From the NCBI GenBank assembly GCA_900769465.1, contig CAAGGT010000273.1, positions 1-57,753 on the forward strand: DNA of 57,753 nucleotides. The letters are read 5' to 3'. Origin of the DNA: Bacteroidaceae bacterium (GTDB lineage Bacteria; Bacteroidota; Bacteroidia; Bacteroidales; Bacteroidaceae). The notes below the pieces were generated by a model. It was not told the origin of the DNA. It saw only the letters and a program-made list of their open reading frames with translations, and did no database searches. Both the position numbers and the translations under genes were made by a program. Positions 16,611 to 26,020 of this stretch are shown here, in pieces; position 1 is the stretch's first letter, and every line of letters starts with the position of its first letter.

Positions 16611-18785
16611 ATGGCAAAGAAGTGTAATTTGACGGAGGCTCTCAAGGAGAACTTTGGTTTTGACAAGTTCAAGGGTGATCAGGAAGCTGTCATCAAGAAC
16701 TTGCTTGCAGGCAATGATGCCTTTGTTCTGATGCCTACCGGTGGCGGCAAATCGCTTTGTTATCAGTTGCCTTCGCTTGTTATGGAGGGTACGGCAATTG
16801 TCATATCTCCGCTTATCGCTTTGATGAAGAATCAGGTCGATGCAATCAGAAACCTCAACGAGGAGGATGGCGTGGCCCATTTCCTGAACTCGTCTTTGAC
16901 AAAGCAGGCAATAGAGGAGGTGAAAGAGGATGTGCTTTCCGGTAAGACTAAACTGCTCTATGTTGCTCCCGAATCCTTGACTAAAGAGGAGAATGTGGAG
17001 TTCTTGAAAAGTATCAAGATTTCGTTCTATGCTATAGATGAGGCGCATTGCATATCGGAATGGGGGCATGATTTCCGCCCCGAGTACCGCCGTATACGTC
17101 CCATAATGAACGAGATTGGTAAAGCTCCGATAATTGCATTGACGGCTACAGCCACCACCAAGGTGCGCGATGATATCAAGAAGAATCTGGGAATACAGGA
17201 TGCTCCTGATTTCAAGTCGTCGTTCAACCGCCCAAACCTTTATTATGAGGTGCGTTCCAAAACAAAGGACGTTGACAAGGAAATCATAAAGTTCATCAAG
17301 GCAAATCCCGGAAAATCGGGTATAATATACTGCTTGAGCCGCAAGAAAGTAGAGGAGCTGGCCGAGATTTTACAGACAAACGAGATTTCGGCAAAGGCCT
17401 ATCACGCAGGCATGGATTCCGTAATGAGGTCGCAGACACAGGACGATTTCATAATGGAAAAGATAGATGTCATTGTGGCGACAATAGCTTTTGGTATGGG
17501 TATTGACAAGCCCGATGTACGCTATGTGATTCATTATGACATTCCAAAGAGCCTCGAGGGCTACTATCAGGAGACCGGGCGTGCCGGACGTGATGGCGGC
17601 GAGGGTCAATGCATTGCCTTTTATAATAACAAAGATTTACAGAAACTTGAGAAATTCCTCGAGGGCAAGCCGCTTGCCGAGCAGTACATAGGCCGTCAGC
17701 TGTTGCATGAGACGACTGCCTATGCCGAGTCATCGGTTTGCCGCAGGAAATTATTGTTGCATTATTTTGGTGAGAGTTACGACGTGGAAAATTGTGGAAA
17801 CTGTGACAACTGTCTTACTCCTAAAAAACAGGTTGAAGCAAAAGATTTGCTCGAAGCTGTAATAGAGACAGTTCTGGCATTGAAGGAGAATTTTAAGACC
17901 GATTATGTAATAGATGTCCTTTTGGGAAAGGAAACGGCCGATATCATTTCGCATAATCACGACGAGTTGGAGTGTTTCGGTTGTGGTGACGATGAGGATG
18001 CTAAGCGTTGGAATGCGGTGATACGTCAGGCCTTGATTGCCGGTTATCTTGACAAGGATGTCGAGAACTATGGCCTGCTAAAAGTTACCAAACAGGGACA
18101 TTCATTCCTGAAAAAGCCTGTATCGTTCAAGATTGTCGAGGACAGGGATTTTGAGGAGGAGGAGACCATTGTACAGACATCGAGTTCCTTTGCTGTAGAC
18201 CCCGAGCTTTATGCAATGCTCAAGAACCTGCGCAAGAAACTTTCCAAGCAGTTGGAGTTGCCTCCGTACGTGATATTCCAGGATCCGTCGCTTGAGGCAA
18301 TGGCTACCACCTATCCCATAACAATCGATGAACTGAAGAATATTCCGGGTGTCGGCGAGGGAAAGGCAAAACGTTATGGCGAGGAGTTCTGTGCCCTGAT
18401 CAAACGTCACTGCGAGGAGAACGAGATAGACCGCCCCGAGGACATACGCATACGCACTGTGGCAAACAAATCAAAACTGAAGGTTGCCATAATCAATGCC
18501 ATTGACCGCAAGGTGGCGCTCGATGACCTGGCAATTAGCAAGGGCGTGGAGTTCGACGAATTGCTCGACGATGTGGAGTCTATTGTATATTCAGGTACAA
18601 AATTGAACATAGACTATTTCCTTGAGGAGATTCTTGACGAGGAGAACCTTAACGAGATATATGAGTACTTCAAGAGTTCCGACACCGATTCCATTGATGT
18701 CGCTATTGAGGAGCTTGGCGGCGAATATACCGAGGAGGAGATTCGTCTTGTACGCGTAAAGTTTATATCCGAGGTTGGAAACTGA
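16611..18785 (+). CDS. recQ: ATP-dependent DNA helicase RecQ
   Basis: 3'-5' DNA helicase for recombination and repair; 724 residues. Walker A is MPTGGGKSLCYQLP near residues 41-50, the DEAH box begins at Asp143 (IDEAHCISEWGHDFRPEY), and the motif VI region is YYQETGRAGRDG. The zinc-binding region has CRRKLLLHYFGE followed by CGNCDNC, then a winged helix, and an HRDC domain near residues 530-610. The last 110 residues are an acidic extension. guaB starts 28 nt downstream without a terminator, so the two are probably cotranscribed. Confidence 0.96.
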   Translation: MAKKCNLTEALKENFGFDKFKGDQEAVIKNLLAGNDAFVLMPTGGGKSLCYQLPSLVMEGTAIVISPLIALMKNQVDAIRNLNEEDGVAHFLNSSLTKQAIEEVKEDVLSGKTKLLYVAPESLTKEENVEFLKSIKISFYAIDEAHCISEWGHDFRPEYRRIRPIMNEIGKAPIIALTATATTKVRDDIKKNLGIQDAPDFKSSFNRPNLYYEVRSKTKDVDKEIIKFIKANPGKSGIIYCLSRKKVEELAEILQTNEISAKAYHAGMDSVMRSQTQDDFIMEKIDVIVATIAFGMGIDKPDVRYVIHYDIPKSLEGYYQETGRAGRDGGEGQCIAFYNNKDLQKLEKFLEGKPLAEQYIGRQLLHETTAYAESSVCRRKLLLHYFGESYDVENCGNCDNCLTPKKQVEAKDLLEAVIETVLALKENFKTDYVIDVLLGKETADIISHNHDELECFGCGDDEDAKRWNAVIRQALIAGYLDKDVENYGLLKVTKQGHSFLKKPVSFKIVEDRDFEEEETIVQTSSSFAVDPELYAMLKNLRKKLSKQLELPPYVIFQDPSLEAMATTYPITIDELKNIPGVGEGKAKRYGEEFCALIKRHCEENEIDRPEDIRIRTVANKSKLKVAIINAIDRKVALDDLAISKGVEFDELLDDVESIVYSGTKLNIDYFLEEILDEENLNEIYEYFKSSDTDSIDVAIEELGGEYTEEEIRLVRVKFISEVGN

Positions 18786-18813
18786 TTTTGAAAAAAGAAA
18801 AATATATAGCTAT

Positions 18814-20295
18814 ATGAATGATTTTATAAAGGAAAAGATTGTGATGGATGGCTTGACCTATGACGATGTATTGCTGATTCCTGCATACTCTGAGGTGTTG
18901 CCTAAAGGGGTTTCTTTGAAAACCAAGTTCTCAAGAAATATTGAGCTGAACGTTCCGTTCGTGACAGCCGCGATGGATACGGTGACCGAGGCAAAGATGG
19001 CAATTGCCATTGCGCGCGAGGGCGGTATCGGCGTTATCCACAAGAATATGTCCATTGAGGAGCAGGCACATCAGGTTGCCATTGTGAAACGTGCCGAGAA
19101 CGGTATGATCTATGACCCCATTACAATACAGGCCGATTCTACCGTAAAGGATACGCTCGACCTCATGGCGGAATATCATATCGGAGGTATACCCGTGGTT
19201 GACGATTGCAAGAAACTTGTCGGCATCGTCACAAACCGCGACCTTCGTTTCGAGACCAATATGGCCCGCCCCATCTGTGAGGTCATGACTCCTGCGGACA
19301 AGCTTGTGGTTATCCATCAGCAGACAGACATGGAAGCTGCTGCCAAGATTCTGCGCGAGAACAAGATTGAGAAGTTGCCTGTCGTTGATTGTGACGGAAA
19401 GCTTGTCGGTCTCATTACATTCAAGGATATTACAAAGGCAAAGGATAAGCCAATGGCTTGCAAGGACAGCAAGGGACGTTTGCGCGTTGCTGCCGGTGTG
19501 GGCGTTACCGGTGATGCTATGGAGCGTATCAAGGCTCTTGTCGATGCCGGTGTCGATGCTGTTGTTATTGATACCGCTCACGGGCACTCTGCAGGTGTTG
19601 TGCAGAAACTGAAGGAGGCTAAGGCTCTCTTCCCACAGATAGACATTGTTGTGGGTAATGTAGCAACCGGTGAGGCAGCCAGAATGTTGGCCGATGCCGG
19701 CGCCGATGCAGTGAAGGTGGGTATCGGTCCCGGTTCAATCTGTACTACACGTGTCGTTGCCGGTGTAGGTGTTCCTCAGCTGTCGGCGGTATATGATGTG
19801 GCCAAAGCTCTTGAGGGTACCGGTGTGCCTTTGATTGCTGATGGCGGTTTGCGTTATTCGGGTGATGTGGTCAAGGCTTTGGCTGCCGGTGGCTATTGCG
19901 TAATGATAGGTTCGCTTGTTGCCGGAACAGAGGAGTCTCCCGGTGATACAATCATCTTCAATGGCCGTAAGTTCAAATCATACCGCGGTATGGGTTCTCT
20001 TGAGGCGATGGAGAACGGTTCAAAGGACCGCTATTTCCAGGCCGACACAGCAGACAAGAAAAAGCTTGTGCCCGAGGGTATTGCAGCCCGCGTACCATAC
20101 AAGGGAACACTTTTTGAGGTCATTTATCAGTTGGTAGGTGGCTTGCGTTCAGGTATGGGTTACTGCGGCGCAAAAGACATTGAGGCATTGCACAATGCAA
20201 AATTCGTGCGCATTACCAATGCCGGTGTGCTTGAGAGCCACCCGCACGATGTCTCAATTACCAGCGAGGCTCCAAACTATAGTCGTCCTGAATAA
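18814..20295 (+). CDS. guaB: IMP dehydrogenase
   Basis: Converts IMP to XMP with NAD, the committing step to GMP; 493 residues. The catalytic Cys310 sits in GPGSICTTR. The TIM barrel is interrupted by two CBS domains at about 95-215 (PITIQADSTVKD, EVMTPADKLVVI). The flap has YRGMGSLEAM and the C-terminus has the GGLRSGMGYCGA potassium-site region. The start at 18814 (MNDFIKEKIVMDGLTYDDV) fits the family; the open frame upstream overlaps recQ. The PpiC-like gene follows after 11 nt. Confidence 0.97.
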   Translation: MNDFIKEKIVMDGLTYDDVLLIPAYSEVLPKGVSLKTKFSRNIELNVPFVTAAMDTVTEAKMAIAIAREGGIGVIHKNMSIEEQAHQVAIVKRAENGMIYDPITIQADSTVKDTLDLMAEYHIGGIPVVDDCKKLVGIVTNRDLRFETNMARPICEVMTPADKLVVIHQQTDMEAAAKILRENKIEKLPVVDCDGKLVGLITFKDITKAKDKPMACKDSKGRLRVAAGVGVTGDAMERIKALVDAGVDAVVIDTAHGHSAGVVQKLKEAKALFPQIDIVVGNVATGEAARMLADAGADAVKVGIGPGSICTTRVVAGVGVPQLSAVYDVAKALEGTGVPLIADGGLRYSGDVVKALAAGGYCVMIGSLVAGTEESPGDTIIFNGRKFKSYRGMGSLEAMENGSKDRYFQADTADKKKLVPEGIAARVPYKGTLFEVIYQLVGGLRSGMGYCGAKDIEALHNAKFVRITNAGVLESHPHDVSITSEAPNYSRPE

Positions 20296-20306
20296 AGAAG
20301 ACAATA

Positions 20307-21722
20307 ATGGGATTCAATAAATTTGCAGCATTTCTTTTGCTGGCATCTACAACTGCATTGGCACAGGTTACAGACCCTGTGCTGATGCGCGTTAATGGCA
20401 AGGAGGTTACGCGCTCCGAATTTGAGTATGCTTTCAACAAGAACAATACCAATCTTGCCGGTGAGGGGCAGACTGTCGATGAGTACCTGCCGATGTATAT
20501 CGACTTCAAGCTCAAGGTTGCCGAGGCTGAGGCGTTACAGCTTGATACCCTGTCTTCCTTCAAGGAAGAGTATGGGCGTGACCGCAAGATGATGGCTGAT
20601 AGCTACCTTGTGGATACCTGTTTCATCAATGAAGAGGCTCATAAGATATATGCAAAGGATTCGGCTACCATTGGTGCCGATGGCTTTGTCCAGGTGGCAC
20701 ATATAGTGTTCCTGGCCAAGCAGACGGCTCCGCTTGCCGACATCAAGCTTGCAAAGGCACGGATTGATTCTGCCTATGCAATGCTCAATGAAGGCAAGAC
20801 ATTTGAAGATGTTGCAACCTACTTCAGGATTCCTGCCCAGGCGATACGTCCCTTTGAGATTATACGCAGTCAGGTGTATCCTGAATTTGAACAGGTTGCC
20901 TATGCTCTTTCCGACGGCAGCTATTCGGCACCGTTCGAGTCTCCGGCCGGCTATCACATTGTAAAACGAATATCTTCGCGCCCGTTCGGCTCTTTTGAAG
21001 AGTACAAGCCCGCTATCATAAATATGCTCGAACAGCAGAATATTCGCGAGAAGGCACGCATTAAACGCGGTCGTGACCTGGCGCTTGAATTCGGTGGCAA
21101 TATCACACCACAGGAGGCTCTTGCTCTTGAGGACAGCCTGCTTGAGAGCAAGTATCCCGAGTTCGGCAATCTGATGCGCGAGTATTACGAAGGATTGCTG
21201 TTCTTTGAGGTTTCCACACGCGAGGTATGGAACAAGGCCACATCTGACGAGGAAGGCCTTGCCAAGTATTTCAAGAAGAACAGGAAGAAATATCAGTTCG
21301 AGACACCGCGTTACCGTGGAGCTGTGGTGCAGGCCAACAGTCAGGAGAATCTTGACAATGTGAAGGCCATACTTGATGGTCAGGCCTTTGACGGGTATAA
21401 GACGGCAATAGATGAGAAACTTCCAAAGGATTCTGTCCGCACCGTACGTGTCGAGATGGGTATCTTTGCAATTGGTGACAACGCTTGGGTTGACAAACTT
21501 GTCTTTGGACAGGGCGAGGGTGGCAAGATGCGTCGTGGATTCGTCGCTGTTGATACCATAGGTGAGATTATTGAGGCCCCTGAGACATACAAGGATGTGA
21601 AAGGTGCCGTAACTGCCGATTATCAGAAGTATCTTGAGGAAAAGTGGGTGAAATCGTTGCGCAAGAAGTATAAGGTCAAGATAGACAACGATGTGCTAAA
21701 AACAGTTAATAACCACGATTGA
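20307..21722 (+). CDS. PpiC/SurA-type peptidyl-prolyl isomerase
   Basis: Periplasmic folding factor, 471 residues. It has a signal peptide (MGFNKFAAFLLLASTTALAQ), a SurA-like N-terminal chaperone domain (VLMRVNGKEVTRSEFEYAFNKN) and a parvulin domain at about 125-225 (VQVAHIVF, then GYHIVKR). The second half is helical and probably chaperone-like. It lies 11 nt after guaB and is first in a run of three SurA relatives. The metabolic gene upstream may be linked only by position. Confidence 0.9.
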   Translation: MGFNKFAAFLLLASTTALAQVTDPVLMRVNGKEVTRSEFEYAFNKNNTNLAGEGQTVDEYLPMYIDFKLKVAEAEALQLDTLSSFKEEYGRDRKMMADSYLVDTCFINEEAHKIYAKDSATIGADGFVQVAHIVFLAKQTAPLADIKLAKARIDSAYAMLNEGKTFEDVATYFRIPAQAIRPFEIIRSQVYPEFEQVAYALSDGSYSAPFESPAGYHIVKRISSRPFGSFEEYKPAIINMLEQQNIREKARIKRGRDLALEFGGNITPQEALALEDSLLESKYPEFGNLMREYYEGLLFFEVSTREVWNKATSDEEGLAKYFKKNRKKYQFETPRYRGAVVQANSQENLDNVKAILDGQAFDGYKTAIDEKLPKDSVRTVRVEMGIFAIGDNAWVDKLVFGQGEGGKMRRGFVAVDTIGEIIEAPETYKDVKGAVTADYQKYLEEKWVKSLRKKYKVKIDNDVLKTVNNHD

Positions 21723-21750
21723 GACGGATGTTTTTGTATCTTTGTCCGTC
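21723..21750 (+). promoter_or_regulatory. Promoter -7 box inside a 6-bp inverted repeat
   Basis: TATCTTTG at 21737-21744 matches TAnnTTTG. It is bracketed by GACGGA at 21723-21728 and TCCGTC at 21745-21750, which could be an operator. It reads toward the lipoprotein gene at 21810. Confidence 0.45.
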
Positions 21751-21809
21751 ATATTAGCACAATACGGGACTCCCGCCTCTCTCAGGGTTCTTATTGGAAA
21801 TAGAAACAG

Positions 21810-22667
21810 ATGCTTGCCAATAGATTTTTTAAATATATATGCCTGTCAGCTCTCCCGGCTATGCTTTTTGCTTGCCGGGAAGAGGTGTCTTATGTAGAAA
21901 GGGCTGCCGTTGCCAGTATAGGCGATGTGCATTTATATAAGGACGAGGCCGATATGGCCTATGCACAACAGGGGCGCGGAATGGACAGTACGGCCTTTAT
22001 GCAGAATTATGTGGAGCAATGGGCAATAGATGTCCTTTTTCACGATAAGGCTAAAGAGAATGTGCTTTCGACTGATGAAATTGAAAGAATGGTCGAGAAT
22101 TATCGGAAAACCCTTATACAGAATCTCTATCAGGACAGGCTTATAACCCAACAGTTGCTTCCCGGTATCTCAACGGCCGAGGTGCAGGCATTCTATGAGA
22201 AGGAGCAGGCTCTGTTTGAACTGACAGAACCATATGTCAAGGGTTTTTATGTCCAATTGCCGTCAAAGGCTTCGAGAACGCGCGATGTCCGCAACTGGTG
22301 CTTGCGCAAGGGGCAGGACGACTTGGAAAAACTTGAAAAACTGTGTTCCGAGAATGATTATGTATACCAGTTCTTTATGGAAGAGTGGATACCTTTCGGT
22401 GATTTGGCGCACAAGTTGCCTTTGACCGACCAGCAGCTTATGGACCGTCTCTCAAAGAAAAGCACAATTGAATTCAAGGAGGGGCAATTCATCTATTTCG
22501 TTTGTGCCGATTCCATACTCAAAAGAAATGACATAAAACCGATAGAGATGGTGTCGAACGAGATAAAAGAGCTGCTCATCAATTCGAAAAAGGCGAATTT
22601 CATAAAAACGGTCAAGCGCTCTCTGTACGAGGACGCTCTCAAGGAGGGCAGGGTGATTTTGTATTAA
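21810..22667 (+). CDS. SurA-like lipoprotein
   Basis: A 285-residue lipoprotein related to the SurA N-terminal domain. The lipobox is MLFAC with Cys near residue 22 (CREEVSY). A VASIGDVHLYKDEADMAYAQQG segment matches the SurA opening, followed by helices. A full parvulin core is not apparent, so it is more likely a chaperone than an active isomerase. It sits between two PPIase genes; the next gene starts 31 nt downstream. This three-gene set is, to my knowledge, common in Bacteroidales, where the paralogues probably serve outer-membrane protein assembly. Confidence 0.8.
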   Translation: MLANRFFKYICLSALPAMLFACREEVSYVERAAVASIGDVHLYKDEADMAYAQQGRGMDSTAFMQNYVEQWAIDVLFHDKAKENVLSTDEIERMVENYRKTLIQNLYQDRLITQQLLPGISTAEVQAFYEKEQALFELTEPYVKGFYVQLPSKASRTRDVRNWCLRKGQDDLEKLEKLCSENDYVYQFFMEEWIPFGDLAHKLPLTDQQLMDRLSKKSTIEFKEGQFIYFVCADSILKRNDIKPIEMVSNEIKELLINSKKANFIKTVKRSLYEDALKEGRVILY

Positions 22668-22698
22668 TGTTAACACTTTGTGTTGTAAATTATAAGAT

Positions 22699-24075
22699 AT
22701 GAATATCAAGATGAATTTTATAAAAGGTCTGCTGTGTGGTATGCTTGCTGTATTTCCCTTGCAGAGTCTTGTGGCGCAGGACAATGTCATTGACAGGGTG
22801 GAATGGGTAGTAGGCGACAAGTTTATTCTGCGTTCCGATATAGAGGAGGCCATAAGGAACTGGGTAATCAGCGGCAGGACATTCGAGGGCGACCCCTATT
22901 GTGTGGTTGGTGAGGATTTGGCTGTCCAGCAGCTTTTCCTGCATCAGGCTGCCATTGACAGTATAGAGGTGGACGAAGGTAATGTAATCCGTCGTGTCGA
23001 GGCGCAGATGGAGTATGTCATGCAACAGATTGGCTCAAAGGAGAAGATGGAGGAGTATTTTAATATGAACTCTTCCGATATCCGTGAAATGTATCGCGAG
23101 CAGTTGCGTAACATGGAGATGGCCGAGAGAATGAAGATGAATATTGTTGGTGATGTTAAGGTTTCTCCGGTGCTTGTAAGGCGCTATATCGAATCCTTGC
23201 CCAAGGATAGCATTCCTTTCATCCCGCAACAGGTTGAGGTGCAGATAATAACCATGAAACCTCAGATAGACCTGGAGGAAATTGAACGCGTGAAAGGCGA
23301 ATTGCGTGAATATACTGAGCGTATAATGAGTGGCGAGACAAGCTTCTCTACAATGGCTCTTATGTACTCCCAGGACCCCGGTACCGCACGTCGTGGCGGT
23401 GAGCTTGGCTTTGTCGGTCGTGGTCAGCTCCAGCCCGAATTCTCGGCTGTGGCATTCAATATGACCGACCCTGGCAAGGTGTCAAAGATTGTGGAGACAG
23501 AGTATGGCTTCCATATCATCCAGCTTATTGAAAAACGTGGCGACAAAGTTAATGTGCGTCATATATTGAGAAAACCTGAACATTCATCCGAGAATCTCAA
23601 GGCTACACTCCTGCGTCTTGACTCCCTTGCCACAGGTATAAGGGAGGGCGAGATGACCTTTGACGAAGCCGTAGGGTTGTATTCCGATGACAAGGATACC
23701 CGCAATAATTTCGGTATAATGTATAATAAGGAGAGCGCTTCGTCACACTTCGGGATGGATGAACTCCCGGTTGATGTCGCACGTATCATTGAACCGCTGG
23801 CTGTGGGTGAGATATCACAGCCCTTCGCCTGGTTGCTCGAAAACGGCAAGACCGTATGTGCCATTGCAAAGGTGAAATCAAGGACCGAGGCTCATCAGGC
23901 AACCTTCAGTGAGGACTACGAGGTGTTGCGTCAGATGTACCAGGAGGAGTTGAGCAATGAGCGCATAAAGGAGTGGATAAAGAAAAAACAGCGTTCAACA
24001 TATGTCCGCGTGAACAAGGAGAACCGCAATTGCGAGTTCCTGTACCCCGATTGGAACTTTTTTGAGGAGCAATAA
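22699..24075 (+). CDS. surA: SurA-type peptidyl-prolyl isomerase
   Basis: Periplasmic chaperone/isomerase for outer-membrane proteins; 458 residues. It has a signal peptide ending near LVAQ, the SurA opening DNVIDRVEWVVGDKFILRSDIEEA, a first parvulin domain at about 175-280 (QDPGTARRGGELGFVGRGQL is the conserved core) and a second at about 283-390 (VNVRHILRKP). It is the most SurA-like of the three paralogues here. An in-frame ATG 12 nt later could also be the start. The OstA-like gene follows after 8 nt. Confidence 0.92.
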   Translation: MNIKMNFIKGLLCGMLAVFPLQSLVAQDNVIDRVEWVVGDKFILRSDIEEAIRNWVISGRTFEGDPYCVVGEDLAVQQLFLHQAAIDSIEVDEGNVIRRVEAQMEYVMQQIGSKEKMEEYFNMNSSDIREMYREQLRNMEMAERMKMNIVGDVKVSPVLVRRYIESLPKDSIPFIPQQVEVQIITMKPQIDLEEIERVKGELREYTERIMSGETSFSTMALMYSQDPGTARRGGELGFVGRGQLQPEFSAVAFNMTDPGKVSKIVETEYGFHIIQLIEKRGDKVNVRHILRKPEHSSENLKATLLRLDSLATGIREGEMTFDEAVGLYSDDKDTRNNFGIMYNKESASSHFGMDELPVDVARIIEPLAVGEISQPFAWLLENGKTVCAIAKVKSRTEAHQATFSEDYEVLRQMYQEELSNERIKEWIKKKQRSTYVRVNKENRNCEFLYPDWNFFEEQ

Positions 24076-24083
24076 GTTTTCAG

Positions 24084-25712
24084 ATGTTGGGCTCCTTCCT
24101 GCTTATATCCCTTTTGTTGTTCTCATTGCCATTGTCGTCGCACGAGAACAGAATGGACACGGTGCCGCAACAACCGGTCAAGAAGAGTTATGTCCATCTG
24201 TTGCATACCGACATAACCCGTTTTGATGAAGCGATAGACCCCGAGGCCTGGATTCTTGTTGGTGATGTCAGTTTCCGTCGCGACAGTATGTATATGTTCT
24301 GCGACAGTGCCCACTACTATCAGAAACAGAATTCTTTCCTTGCTTTCGGCAATGTAAGAATGGAGCAGGGGGATACTCTCTTCCTCTATGGTGATTATCT
24401 TGATTTCGATGGCATTACCAATATTGCCCGAGTAAGGAACAACGTTAAGCTTATTGACAAGGATATAGTACTCGAGACCGACAGTCTCGACTTTGACCGC
24501 AACAGGAATCTGGGTTATTTCTTTGATTACGGTGTGCTTTATGACGAGACTGGTACATTGAGGTCATACTATGGCGACTACAATCTTGATACCAAAAAGG
24601 CAGTCTTTATAGACGATGTGACTTTGGAGAACTCGCGTTTCCTGCTGCTGTCGGATACCCTGCATTACAATACCAACAACAATGTGGCGACAATTGTCGG
24701 GCCAACCAACATTTACAGCGGAAAAACCGAGGTCTACTCAGAACACGGGACCTACAATACCGCTTCAAGGCAAGCTACATTGGTTGAGCGGCCGGTGCTT
24801 TACAACGACAACCGTAACGTCACGGCAGATTCGATATTCTATGACACGGGGCTCGGGTACAGTGAGGTCTTCGGTAATATCGTATACACGGATACCATAA
24901 ACCGTAATATGCTCACTGGTGAGTATGCTTTCCTTGACGAGATAAGGGACTCGGCATATGTTACAGGCAGGGCTGTGGCAATCGATTTCTCGCAGCGTGA
25001 CTCCCTTTTTGTACATTCCGATACTATCTGGGCCGTCTCGTACAACATTGACACCGATTCGCTCTACCGCATGGTAAGGGCATATCATAAGGTACGTGCC
25101 TGGGGCCCCGAAATGCAGGCTGTATGCGATTCCCTGGTCTTTGATTCAAGGGATACATGCATGACCATGTACAAGGATCCGATAATGTGGAATGGTGAAC
25201 TGCAACTGCTAGGTGAGGTGGTGAAGGTCTATATGAAGGATTCTGCGATAGACTGGGTGAATATAATAAACCAGACGCTGTATGTGGAGAAACTGGACTC
25301 CACTTTCTACAACCAGATACGTGGCAAGGAGATGGAATTCCATTTTACTGATGGGCAGTTGAATGAAATGCAGGTAATTGGCAGCGTTGAACTCATCTTT
25401 TATCCACTGGACAGCGACAGTACCTATATCGGAATGAACACTACGACAGCAGGGCGTACGATTGCATATCTCAAGGACCGCAAGGTTGACAAGGTGGTTG
25501 TTCCCAAGGAGTCTAAGGGGGTGTTCTATCCAATGGGACAGCGTCCCGAGGATAAACGTTTTCTTGAGAACTTTGCGTGGTTCGATTATGTTCGGCCATT
25601 GTCAAAGGAGGATATTTTCAATTGGCGAGGCAAGGCCTCGGGTATGGAACTCAAGGTTATAAGGAAGAGCCGCATTCCATTGCCCACCCTTGACCGTTTT
25701 AAAGACAAGTAG
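24084..25712 (+). CDS. OstA/LptA-like protein
   Basis: Secreted beta-jelly-roll protein of 542 residues with an OstA-like N-terminal domain. A signal segment (MLGSFLLISLLLFSLPLSS) is followed by repeating strands such as DSLDFDRN and YGDYLDFDGITN. Such proteins belong to the LptA/LptD-N family that binds lipid A in the periplasm; here it is much longer than LptA and lacks the LptD barrel. It lies in an operon with surA upstream and a small membrane protein 5 nt downstream, which supports a role in outer-membrane assembly. The exact LPS role is inferred. Confidence 0.85.
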   Translation: MLGSFLLISLLLFSLPLSSHENRMDTVPQQPVKKSYVHLLHTDITRFDEAIDPEAWILVGDVSFRRDSMYMFCDSAHYYQKQNSFLAFGNVRMEQGDTLFLYGDYLDFDGITNIARVRNNVKLIDKDIVLETDSLDFDRNRNLGYFFDYGVLYDETGTLRSYYGDYNLDTKKAVFIDDVTLENSRFLLLSDTLHYNTNNNVATIVGPTNIYSGKTEVYSEHGTYNTASRQATLVERPVLYNDNRNVTADSIFYDTGLGYSEVFGNIVYTDTINRNMLTGEYAFLDEIRDSAYVTGRAVAIDFSQRDSLFVHSDTIWAVSYNIDTDSLYRMVRAYHKVRAWGPEMQAVCDSLVFDSRDTCMTMYKDPIMWNGELQLLGEVVKVYMKDSAIDWVNIINQTLYVEKLDSTFYNQIRGKEMEFHFTDGQLNEMQVIGSVELIFYPLDSDSTYIGMNTTTAGRTIAYLKDRKVDKVVVPKESKGVFYPMGQRPEDKRFLENFAWFDYVRPLSKEDIFNWRGKASGMELKVIRKSRIPLPTLDRFKDK

Positions 25713-25717
25713 TTTGT

Positions 25718-26017
25718 ATGGCAGGTTTTAAGATGCGTGAACCCAGGAGGTTCAACCACAAATATATTTTCGTTGATGAGCGTAAGGAAAAACTCGACAA
25801 GATTGTCGAGAATGCCAAGCGCGACCTTGGTATGCTACCGCCCCAGGAGCCTACATACGAAGAGCGCATAAGGGGTGCTTTCATTGGCGAGAATTCGCAT
25901 TTGGATCGCAAGCGTGCTGCAAACTCACGTGTCTCGTCACGTTTTGCCGTTGCCGCACTCTTTGTCTGTGTGTTCGTGTTGTATTATATATTCAAGACTG
26001 TTTACGGGTACATTTAG
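25718..26017 (+). CDS. Small membrane protein, unknown, 99 aa
   Basis: Not a recognised family. The N-terminal 75 residues are charged and predicted cytoplasmic (RRFNHKYIFVDERKEKLDKI). One membrane helix follows at about 76-96 (FAVAALFVCVFVLYYIFKTV). It lies 5 nt after the OstA-like gene and 3 nt before mutL, so it is embedded in the operon. The first ATG at 25718 was taken; Met6 is possible. The tail-anchored layout and position suggest an envelope role, but nothing more can be said. Confidence 0.8.
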   Translation: MAGFKMREPRRFNHKYIFVDERKEKLDKIVENAKRDLGMLPPQEPTYEERIRGAFIGENSHLDRKRAANSRVSSRFAVAALFVCVFVLYYIFKTVYGYI

Positions 26018-26020
26018 TAT

